Source of the DNA: Ruminococcus sp. | GTDB taxonomy: Bacteria; Bacillota; Clostridia; Oscillospirales; Ruminococcaceae | NCBI GenBank assembly: GCA_031262495.1 | Contig: JAISHV010000006.1 | Coordinates: 1 to 63,363 of the forward strand | Reading direction: 5' to 3' | Length of the DNA: 63,363 bases | Notes under the pieces: generated by a model | Databases searched by the model: none | Seen by the model: only the letters and a program-made list of their open reading frames with translations | What the model was told of the DNA's origin: nothing | Shown: positions 18,201 to 27,100 of the stretch, piece after piece | Layout: each line of letters starts with the position of its first letter | How positions within the stretch are numbered: position 1 is the stretch's first letter | Made by a program: the position numbers and the translations under genes

Positions 18201-21200
18201 TTCTTTCGAGTTTGCTTTCGGGATTTTTTTAGGGCGCGGCGGGGTTTATTTCGGCATAATGTCGGGTGCATCACAGCCCTCTCTGCCGGGGGAAAAAGCG
18301 TGGGGGACTGTGGTCGCTATCGGCGTTGGGGTAACATTCGGAGTAGGGAGAAGTATTGACCTCGGCATTGTTAAAGCAGGTTTTGAACTGTCGATGACTG
18401 CAATCTTTGAGGGTCTGCTTGCGTTTGCAAAAAACGATCAGAGCGGCTGTATAACAGCCAATCAGCTCGCAACCCTTAATACACAAAGCAATTCTGATAC
18501 CGATATTTACTATAAAATTTACGCAAAAATCGGAATAACCGGCAAACTTTATATCAGCGTAGATCTTTTTATAATTAAACTTGAAGCAAGCGTTCTGATT
18601 TCCGCAAGTGCAGATGTTACCGCCGAAACAGGCAAAGCCGTTATAATAAATCTTGACTTTAATCTGACACTTCGCGGCAGTGTGAAAATTTTATTTTTCA
18701 AGGTGAATTTCAGCTATAATTTCAGCTATACAGCCCGATTTGAAATTGCGGGCGATGACAGCATAAAACGGCTTCGGAGTTTTCACGGCACTCTCCCGAC
18801 CGAAAACAGAAACGGCGGAGAAAAACTTTCAATTCCGCTCTATTTTGACTATTCTTTCACAAAAGCAAACGACGGCGGCAAGATAGTTTTTGTTCCGTCC
18901 GTTAATTTCTCAGATGCTCAGAAGCTCATAAAACTCATGTCCGAAAGAGTACTTGATCTGCTTTTGGGTGATAAATCGGATTTAGCTTTTGACGATGTAA
19001 TTTTCCTTGATGAAACGCAATTTGCCGATGATAATATTACATATTCTATTATCGAAAACTTACTTGAAAACAATGCTGAGATTATCATTACCGACACTCC
19101 GACTACTGCTAACCCCGAGACAGCCGGAATTGGAGCAGGCGTTATAATACCTATTCCGCCGCCCTGTATCTTTATTTTTGAAGATAAAAAAACGTCAGAA
19201 AAAATCACAACCGATTACCTTGACAACATAAAAATTAACAACGAATACAGCGAGCTTCTTGAAAAATATTTTGAAAAATTCAGTATCACAAAAGACAGCA
19301 AAAAACAAGCCAACCTGTTTCAAGAAGCCCCAAAACCGATTGCGGAAATACTCTTCACAGCATTTTTCCGGCTGATTAGCAGACAGGTTTTGATGCTTAC
19401 GAAGTCGCTTTATAAGAATTTCAGCATTGATGTTTTTGAGGGCAGTTTTATTGATTTTGGCAGTCTCAGCGAAAATTTCGCTGTAACAGCGAGTGATATT
19501 GTTATTGAAAACGGCACTCTAACCCTTTCGGGAGCGGATTTTTCGCCGAGCGGTATTATATATTCACTGCGCGATAATACATCAATTAATGAGCTTTCGT
19601 CAACATACGGAATTTCAGCGGACATAGTTTACACACAGCTTAAAACAAAATATATCCTTGCCGATACAAAAATCACCGTTGCCGCTTTCAGCTTCCAAGC
19701 CGGTAATCTCAAGCCGGAAAACGCTGCCGGATTCTTCTTTTCGCGGGTGTACAGCGAACGTATTACCGCAGTTTGGCAGCGGATTTACCCTGACGTAGTC
19801 GCCGCTCTTGCGGGGTTTGAATCACTTTCCGGAAATGCTAAATATACCGAAAAATATCGTCACAGAGAAGCCGCGCTTCCTATCAGCGTCAATATAACGC
19901 TCCCTGATTTTGATGAACCTTTTGAGTGGTATATTCAAACCGGCGATAATGCCGAGACCATAGCCAAAACAATCGCGATAATATGTTACGGCAAAAGTGC
20001 TTACGAATATGATGCCGACACAGACGCTCTTTTTGAGGATTTTAAAACAAAAATCAGCGGTACTGAAATTATCAGCGTACCCCAAATGCAGAATGTAATT
20101 GTATATTCATCCGAAACACCGGAGATGTTTTCAGAGCGCATTTTCGCATCAAAGACTTTAACAGACCAAATGAAAATCACAGCTTTCGGAAGTTTGATTC
20201 TCGCACGATTTGCAAACATAACAATTGAAAATCCCGTGTTTAAAACTATTCAGGGAATGAAGCTTTCCGAGTTTACGGCAAAGATTCCCGCAAATTTGAA
20301 AACCTTTGCAGGAGATTTCACACCCGCACATTTTGCTTCGGGGCAAACCATTCAAACTAATCCTATGTCGCTGTCAAAAAACATCTTAACGGAAAAAATA
20401 ACTGACGAAACGTTTATCAGTGCTGTTGCTTCGTTCCTTTCAAGGGTATATTCACAGGGGTTGAGATTGCCTGACCTTGAAAGCACGGAAAAAAGCTTTA
20501 GCCTCACGCCGTTTTTCAAACTTTTGCGGTTACAGCTTGACTGTACAGAAGGCTTTGCATATAGTTTTTCTTTTGCCGCAAAAACTCAAGCACAGTCGTG
20601 GCTAAGCGGAAAAACAGAAAGCAGTCTCACCGCCGGGAGTATTGATTTTCACGATTGGACGGAAAAAACGCAAGTCAAAGCCCTCGAATTTCCGTTTGTA
20701 AAACAGCCTAAAGCGTATGCCGCAAGCCGCTCCTTTACCGTCAAAGCGGGTGATGTTTCTTTCGCGGTGTATAAATTTCCGAGCGGAATGATAATTACAG
20801 ACGGCATTACTCTCACAGTCGGTAATACTGTTACTGCTTTCAAAAAGGCGTTAATTACTCAAATTGACGTTACCGCTGTGACAGAAACTGTGCTGACATT
20901 AAATAATATAAGTGCATCCGACCGCGATAAACTCGGGCAGATTGCACAAACTGTTTTAAATAACCCATCTGCAAACATAACTTTTCAGATTTTATTTGAA
21001 CCGTCCGCGAAATCGGGAATATCCGATGTTTTCATGGATACGGGATTCGGGAGTACGGAAAAACTGATTAAAACTAATCTTTCCCGAATCACAAAACTTG
21101 CTCCGGAAATAAATCAAATAACAGAAGAACGTTATACCGTATGCGATTTATCTTCGGCAGATTTTTTAATTATGCTTTGGGAGTGTGCTGTTACTTGCGG

Positions 21201-23946
21201 CAGTTATCAACTTCATATAAGTGATAAAAACAAATTGCCGTCCGATATTTTTGATAATAAAAACGGCAAAATATATCTTTTTGTATATGGCGGCTTACCG
21301 ATTTCCGCCTGTAACTGTACCGCCGCAGAAGGCATAGCGGCGATTGCCGCCGGTGTGTTCAACCTGTCCGAAATTGAATCTGAATTCACACCGACAATTC
21401 CGCCCGGCTGCACGGAAATTGATATTAAATACACGCCGACAGATCCGGATTCTGTATTCCAAATTATAAGTTATGAATTGTCGGATGTTGCAGATTCTGA
21501 ATCAAAGCCGCTATTTCCGCTTGATAAATCGGTGTCTTCGGTGTTCGAGCAAGAAGCGGATAATACGGATAACACGGAAATGCTTTATTATGCGCCGGTA
21601 ATTCCGATTTACAGCATACTCGGTGAAACCTCTCCGTATACAAGGTTTAAAAACTGTGAAGTAAACATTCGTATGAGGGATATTTTCGGCAACGTCGCAG
21701 ACGGAGCGAAGACTCTAACCCTATCCTTTGCATATAACGATCTTTTATCCGACATTAACGAATATCCGGGTATTCAGGTGCGATATGACATAGAAAAAAC
21801 ATCAGCCGCCGTTTTAATAAAATTTATACCGTCCGATAAAATTTCAGAAGCAGAAGCAGAGAGATTGCAAGCAATTATTTTTCAGCTTGAAGATTTGCGG
21901 GATAACGGCGGAATGGTTGCCGTAAATTCTAATATTTTAAATCCCGAAATAAAAATCACAGCCGATTTTTTGGTGACATTTATGAAATCGGTTTTAGACG
22001 GCACTGCAACAGAACAAATTTTCAGCTTTACACCTCTCATTAACGCCGCACAAAATATATTCATTCCGAGTGTGAGTATATCTTTAAAACGTCCCGGGGA
22101 AGAGCTTGCGGGCAGTGACATCCCCGAAAGGGTGTACTCCGTTTCATGCAATATAATGCCGGGAGCACAGTCTGCGGAAGTTTTTGCCGCTGATTTTGAA
22201 GCAGTATTCCCCGAAATTAAGCTTGCTTATAAAAATGCTTCGTCACGGCTTTATTACGCCGTGAAAACAACGGACGCTATAGGGCAAATTACTCTCTCAA
22301 AGCCCGAAAAATATTATGCAATTCCGCCGGTCGCAAATGAGCCGATTTCGGCAGACGTCGCATTTACAGCGGGTAACACACCTGTAACCGTCCATTACAG
22401 CGAAGCGGATTTGAATCTGTTTTTTACAAGGTTTGCAGATGATTTTGAGGAAAATATACTCAGTGATTTTTCTGCAATTTCAAAGACGGACACCGACACG
22501 TTACGCAAACTCATTAATGCAAAGGCAACCCTTGCCGGAAAAATCGCAAAGACTGTTACAGCGGTTTTTGATGACGGGACCGAAATACCGCCAAGCGAAT
22601 ATCTTAAAAACTATCTTAAAAATCTTTGCCTTGAAAAAATAAATGCAGGGATTTCATCGGCGGCAAGCTACTCTGTCAGCGGAAACAACGGCACGGTGCG
22701 AATAAATACGAGCCTTAAAACAAAGCCGGACGGCATAACGAACGCGGCAATAAACAGTTCAAAAATTGACCTTTCAAATGAGTTTATTATTTTTTATACC
22801 GCTGCAAAAAAATATGAAAATATCCCGAAGCCGCAGTTTGACTCTATTATCGTTCGCGAATTTGAAACGAACGTGACCGAACAGATTGACGGTTATGAAA
22901 GTTCCGACTGGTATCAGTTTATAATTCCGCTGTCGGTTGCCGCTCCCGGCGTATCGCAAAATGAAATCCCAAACCCCTTAAAAGAGATTCCGCTGCCGCC
23001 TATACCGTCAAATCCCTGTTTTTATCCGCCCGCAGACTGCGATCCGATTTACAGTACTAAATATAGCTTTGAAATAGAGGCAAAAGCGATCGCTCAGGAT
23101 GATATTAATATTGCCGTCACATTCACACCGACAGGCGAAACTGCAACCCCCGGCAACGATTTTGTAAATGCCCTCGGAAAGTATATTTATCTGCGTGATG
23201 AAATTCTGAAAACCGGGAATATAGAGCTTTTTACCGAATGTGCTGTAGCAATTGCCGATAGCTTTGAGATTGTTTCGGGGAAGCAGAGCAAACTCGCCGA
23301 GAAAATGTTTTGCTGTACAGCCCGCGTGGATTTTCAAAGCGGCAGTGTTGTTATTTACAATGCCACGCCCGGATTCGGATATACTGTTATACAGCCCGAA
23401 ACAATAACTGCCGGGAAAAATTTCACCTTCGGTTTAGAGCTTGCAGGGCTTTCGGTTTATGAAATACAGTCCGCTTCGGCGAGTGTAAATATCACAAGAA
23501 ACAGCAGACTGACAGCACCGTTTATATTTAAAACGGATGAAAAATCATTGCCGGCAATCTTCCCCTGCAATAAACTTTCAAAGCGAACAATCGGCACGGT
23601 GGATTTTGTCGAAGAGGATTTTAAAACAGGCGATATTCTGAAGAAACTTACAGATGCTCTCGCCGGAAGCAGTGCAATCGAAAGTTTTGAAGTTGTTTTC
23701 ACCTGCTTTTATTCATATGAGATTATGTCCGATATGCCGGTTGCGATTCCGATAATTATGATAAAATCAAAGCTTTCCGAACTATATTCAGAAAACCGGT
23801 TTACACAAATTGCAGATAAAATGACAGAAAAGCTCAATTTACTAAAACCAATTGTATCAAATTCAGCGATAACATTCAAACTCGCAGTCTATAACGGCGA
23901 AACGCTTGTTATCGCCGCCGAGTTGGAGGTCAGCGGTCAGACGTGA
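15250..23946 (+). CDS. 2898-aa beta-rich protein with LysM-like modules
   Basis: Last and largest gene of the operon; the ATG overlaps the preceding stop by 10 bp and follows GGAGA. No signal peptide is present despite its size. Residues ~1-1250 are long alternating strands and Gly-rich hydrophobic stretches (for example GIFLGRGGVYFGIMSG near 985), reminiscent of DUF6603-type proteins. A Pro/Thr linker follows at ~1290. LysM-like units lie near 1433 (SINELSSTYGISADIVYTQL) and 1559 (WYIQTGDNAETIAKTIA). The last third has sandwich-like blocks and a segment VFAADFEAVFPEIK near 2308 of a kind I associate with giant LysM proteins in other phyla. Role unknown; a large intracellular assembly is one possibility. 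Confidence 0.65.
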   Translation: MEIKELFQTIKNEISAGTLILTDDENTARVFSGFVWQCAKWDFPLKNAQIIFDGIIIGLTGTAEFPPLSGEFVFAGQIIKNNRKINDDDPEFLFSMSAAAKTNGKAGDFFGYISPLLVRNDDDNTVLEYRDVLGDTEISDFVLTYTDAEDFAEDNFSFKFSCKMKLSGEKYFNSDNFWKIIKAASGNSLTSSAAFESEGRISFLQSGGSLSFYAKITLGSINLDRYFTGKTVPKNVTAFLHIQNTADGSETAAVSGGLTLSLLINGKEKEFTLASNILSGEHYLNFSAGFKNEGLTFSDGIDFLGSLFAVSENASKYLHIPPDSFINKIALKSLTLGYRLDEMKFNLWAAGCRVGLNSPWTFPIAQIVCKRLDIDFMGQWASIGQLITGDISAEFEITLSAVHTLTFSAEASLPDLEFTGSIQLLKDEDKKLSTVLGTDAAASLPVSISLQDSTNENEIARIDVIAGFTARYLSLSAEVNNVFSFGFGGGTLTFGLENVSAGAEFSQTGNTFSLSGIFSLSLSEDDAKKLTLAVTAICRTISSNVNVALLWDFSGNLKNPDNITFGDIISKLIGGAAKGGNFDFALTNFSIRYQYQKERDINPLALTAEFAGEWDLSFLSTELTLENGGQIAFSTAENGNITAAAMLYFKNNIFDLTALAQYAKTELKTAFSYIFELTFGGKGLRAGYYSETFAEKENKYLKGSLVNITLGDLADMFIKLINPNFKAGNLPAPLDSLYKIDLSKIIFTYNLTDKAVSADLEVNLNLLIVTVNSVGLSYNIKDGSDVNFTLKYTQIGDGENAGEETSWGLINGRPPSFGGADEKTPFKLNFLIIAERFNTADEAFSEQKAVSISSVFDALETDKTLSKYDTDIHFVLCADFTIAEDFSCKLAVIDPNIYGARITISENAENSLLKTFAGFFAEFFYKRISDKLGVLKVSVMMPTAFRKFILGPVTVTLGLLQGEIYTDGGFTVDLGFPHGGDFTNSFEFAFGIFLGRGGVYFGIMSGASQPSLPGEKAWGTVVAIGVGVTFGVGRSIDLGIVKAGFELSMTAIFEGLLAFAKNDQSGCITANQLATLNTQSNSDTDIYYKIYAKIGITGKLYISVDLFIIKLEASVLISASADVTAETGKAVIINLDFNLTLRGSVKILFFKVNFSYNFSYTARFEIAGDDSIKRLRSFHGTLPTENRNGGEKLSIPLYFDYSFTKANDGGKIVFVPSVNFSDAQKLIKLMSERVLDLLLGDKSDLAFDDVIFLDETQFADDNITYSIIENLLENNAEIIITDTPTTANPETAGIGAGVIIPIPPPCIFIFEDKKTSEKITTDYLDNIKINNEYSELLEKYFEKFSITKDSKKQANLFQEAPKPIAEILFTAFFRLISRQVLMLTKSLYKNFSIDVFEGSFIDFGSLSENFAVTASDIVIENGTLTLSGADFSPSGIIYSLRDNTSINELSSTYGISADIVYTQLKTKYILADTKITVAAFSFQAGNLKPENAAGFFFSRVYSERITAVWQRIYPDVVAALAGFESLSGNAKYTEKYRHREAALPISVNITLPDFDEPFEWYIQTGDNAETIAKTIAIICYGKSAYEYDADTDALFEDFKTKISGTEIISVPQMQNVIVYSSETPEMFSERIFASKTLTDQMKITAFGSLILARFANITIENPVFKTIQGMKLSEFTAKIPANLKTFAGDFTPAHFASGQTIQTNPMSLSKNILTEKITDETFISAVASFLSRVYSQGLRLPDLESTEKSFSLTPFFKLLRLQLDCTEGFAYSFSFAAKTQAQSWLSGKTESSLTAGSIDFHDWTEKTQVKALEFPFVKQPKAYAASRSFTVKAGDVSFAVYKFPSGMIITDGITLTVGNTVTAFKKALITQIDVTAVTETVLTLNNISASDRDKLGQIAQTVLNNPSANITFQILFEPSAKSGISDVFMDTGFGSTEKLIKTNLSRITKLAPEINQITEERYTVCDLSSADFLIMLWECAVTCGSYQLHISDKNKLPSDIFDNKNGKIYLFVYGGLPISACNCTAAEGIAAIAAGVFNLSEIESEFTPTIPPGCTEIDIKYTPTDPDSVFQIISYELSDVADSESKPLFPLDKSVSSVFEQEADNTDNTEMLYYAPVIPIYSILGETSPYTRFKNCEVNIRMRDIFGNVADGAKTLTLSFAYNDLLSDINEYPGIQVRYDIEKTSAAVLIKFIPSDKISEAEAERLQAIIFQLEDLRDNGGMVAVNSNILNPEIKITADFLVTFMKSVLDGTATEQIFSFTPLINAAQNIFIPSVSISLKRPGEELAGSDIPERVYSVSCNIMPGAQSAEVFAADFEAVFPEIKLAYKNASSRLYYAVKTTDAIGQITLSKPEKYYAIPPVANEPISADVAFTAGNTPVTVHYSEADLNLFFTRFADDFEENILSDFSAISKTDTDTLRKLINAKATLAGKIAKTVTAVFDDGTEIPPSEYLKNYLKNLCLEKINAGISSAASYSVSGNNGTVRINTSLKTKPDGITNAAINSSKIDLSNEFIIFYTAAKKYENIPKPQFDSIIVREFETNVTEQIDGYESSDWYQFIIPLSVAAPGVSQNEIPNPLKEIPLPPIPSNPCFYPPADCDPIYSTKYSFEIEAKAIAQDDINIAVTFTPTGETATPGNDFVNALGKYIYLRDEILKTGNIELFTECAVAIADSFEIVSGKQSKLAEKMFCCTARVDFQSGSVVIYNATPGFGYTVIQPETITAGKNFTFGLELAGLSVYEIQSASASVNITRNSRLTAPFIFKTDEKSLPAIFPCNKLSKRTIGTVDFVEEDFKTGDILKKLTDALAGSSAIESFEVVFTCFYSYEIMSDMPVAIPIIMIKSKLSELYSENRFTQIADKMTEKLNLLKPIVSNSAITFKLAVYNGETLVIAAELEVSGQT

Positions 23947-24075
23947 TATAATTTGTGTTTATCCGCCATAATTTATAAATCCTTTCATTCTTTGATTATA
24001 TAGCATTTTTAAAATTCTAATTAAATTTTTTCTCCTCCCATTCCATGTTGTCGCAAAAAGCAAAAAATCCCCCTC

Positions 24076-24105
24076 AAACCCTGTCTCACAGGTAAAACAG
24101 GGTTT
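24076..24105 (+). other. Hairpin downstream of the giant-protein operon
   Basis: AAACCCTGT (24076-24084) pairs perfectly with ACAGGGTTT (24097-24105). It is not followed by a T-run, so it is a poor intrinsic terminator. It lies 12 bp before the next -35 element and may also be part of the regulatory region there. Confidence 0.4.
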
Positions 24106-24116
24106 CGCGAAAGGAT

Positions 24117-24146
24117 TTGAAAACCCTATGCGTTTTATGATATAAT
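24117..24146 (+). promoter_or_regulatory. Promoter of the dockerin surface protein
   Basis: TTGAAA (24117-24122), 18-bp spacer, TATAAT (24141-24146); the ATG at 24188 follows AAGGGGAGA. Confidence 0.65.
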
Positions 24147-24187
24147 GGTAGTTAGGGAAATGCCCGTTTTATTAAGGGGAGAAATTT

Positions 24188-27100
24188 ATGAATACATTCA
24201 AAAAACGCATCCTGACAGTATTACTTTTAGGCGCAATGCTGATTATAGCTTTATCGTTAACGGTATTGCCTGTGACGGCGGCAAACTCAACTACAACTTA
24301 TGATATCACAGGGAAAACAATAGCTGAGATCGAAGAAAGAATCAACTATCATCTTGCATATATCCATGGGCAAGATGACGGAACAGGAGCACTTACTGTT
24401 GTCGGAACGTTTACCAATAACTCCGGATATTCAGCAAGTATTACTGTGACACAATTGCACGAGGGTATTACTTTAAAATGGGGAGCTACACTTACTGAAT
24501 GTGGCATCACTATAAACGGACCGGATCACACCGGCACCGGCAGCACCGGCGGCACATTTGAGATGATAGCGGGCGGCTCTGTCTATGGAAGAGTTACTTC
24601 TATCCGTAATAATGTGGACGATGTACTCGTAAAAGTGACCGCCGGTTCACTTACCGGAGTCAGCAACAGAGCGATTGTTTCATACGGCAACGTAACAATA
24701 AACGGCGGCACTGTTTCATCCATTTGCGACCATAACTACACCCCGCTTCCTCCGACAGACAGTGCTGTAGTAGTACTCACCTCGACCGCTAAATTTAACC
24801 GCACAGAAAACAATAAAACAACGCTTACTTTGAACGACGGTACCGTCACAACCGAAGCAAGTGAATTAGCGGCAATTTGGTTACAGGCAAATACAGTTAT
24901 GAAAATGTCCGGCGGTTATGTAGAAAACACCGGCAATGAGGACTATGCGGGCGAAGCTATCGAAATCGGCGAATCTTCTGCTTTAACCATGTACGACGGC
25001 GAAATCAAAAACGGTATTCAAGTCCGTACTTTAGGCGACTGCACTATCCGCGGCGGTAAAGTTTCATCAAACAATCTCTCCGCAATAAACTCTGCCGGCA
25101 ATGACACCAGAATCAACGTATACGGCAGCGGCGAAGTAATAAATAACACCGATTATGCAATATTTGTTGACGCGGGTGTAGCTCCCGAAACTTACGCCGG
25201 CTGTCGTATAAACATTGCGAACAATGCTGTGATTGAATCCAAAACCAAAAACGGAGTCGGCGCGATTACCGGCGCGTTTCACAAACTTACGATGACAGGC
25301 GGCACGATAAAAAGCACAGGCAAGGCAATATACGGCACGACCGGAGAAAATAATGTTGAAATTACCGGCGGCGAAATAATTTCGACTTACGCTAAAGACA
25401 GCACAATAATGGCGGGCGTAGTCTCAATCATCGACGGCAGTATTACTTCCGCTTCTACAGACACACTCGGAGCAGTTTTCGCAGAAGGGAAACTCACAAT
25501 GTCGGGCGGCACTGTAACGTCAGTAGGTCCGGCACTCGGAACATCCGCTTTTGATATAACTGTTTCCGGCGGTGTGGTTTTTTCATCAAACAGTGAAACA
25601 GCACTCACAATCAACACGGCGGGCTACGGCGAAATTAAATTCCCGACCTACGGCACAGGTGTAGTAATCGCCTGCAAAGCCCCGAGCAGAACACACGCGG
25701 CAGATTCATCAACATATCTCACTGTTGCGCCGAGTACCGCAACAGCCGTTTGGGCGACAAGCGAAGACCTCCACGGTATTTCATACGCAAACGGCGCAAA
25801 TACAGGGTTTTTGCCGATTGATAACGTCACAGTTATTGAAGCAGTCCAAACTATAGATATTACTGATATGGAACCGTCGGCGATAACTGCGATGGCGGCG
25901 GCAGGGCTTAGTACATTCCCGGATGTAACTGTAACAGGTGAACTCACAGCAGTTACCGAAACGATTTTACTTGAAGTACCGAGTACTAAAACGTTAAACT
26001 GGTACGCAACCGTCACAGCAGACAGCACACTCGAAGGCTCACTCGTAAAGGTCAAGGGCAATAATTACGGTTGGGGCAGCTTTAACATGGTAGAGGGCTT
26101 AATCAAAAACGAGTACGGAAACGGTTTGGAATACGACCCTGTCGTTACAGTAATCATCGGCGGCGGTGTAATAAGCGTTACCGATGGTAAAGCAGTTTAC
26201 GGCTCCGCTTCAACTTACAATACCATTTCTTTAGGTACACTTACAGTACAAAACGCAACAATCGAAGCGACTGCCGATGGCGGTATAGCTATCGAAGTTG
26301 TCGAAAACGCCAATGTCTTTTTAAGAGCCGGGAGCAATATAAAAGTCGTATCGGGTACAGCGGTAAAGACACAGGGTTATGTTGAAGTTTTAAATACGGC
26401 GGTTTTCTCAAAAGCCGCTTCACCGGGTACTGTTGTAAGAAGCTCGACTTCATCAGGTTCGCCTAACACCGGTATAGTTTTAGCATGGACAGGTGAAGAC
26501 GGAGCAATATACGAAATAAACTCAAAGACGGATCTTCTGTTCTCACCGGTAAACGGTAATTCTAATGCATATTGGACTACGCAGGACGGCAAACATGGTA
26601 TTTATTACAACAACGGCAGTTTCACAGGCTTTATCGAAGTCGAGGGTCTGGCAAATCTCACCGCCCCGGATGTTATCGACATAACCGGCATGACTGCTCA
26701 AGAGATAAGAGCGGATTTCGTTAAAAAAAGATCAACATATGAAACAATAACCCTTATCGGAGAAAACCATAATATAGACGCAACTATTGAGTTCCCTTTC
26801 CAATCCGTGTGCAAGACAGTTATAATTGACGCTGATATATCAGCCGCTGCGGATTATCAAGGTAATCTACTATACACGTATAACCCGAGTATGGATAATA
26901 AAATCATAGTTAACGGCACTCTTCGCACAAACACCGGCTTAATACTAAATGACGGCAGCAGAGGCACAACACTTGAAGTGAACGGTCTTTTATACGGTCA
27001 TGCGACAAATTTCAGTAATATGATAAGAAATCTGAGTTCCAATTCATTCAGCGATACCGGGGCAGTCGTTATGTTTTCTAAACCGGTCGCCGACGGATAT

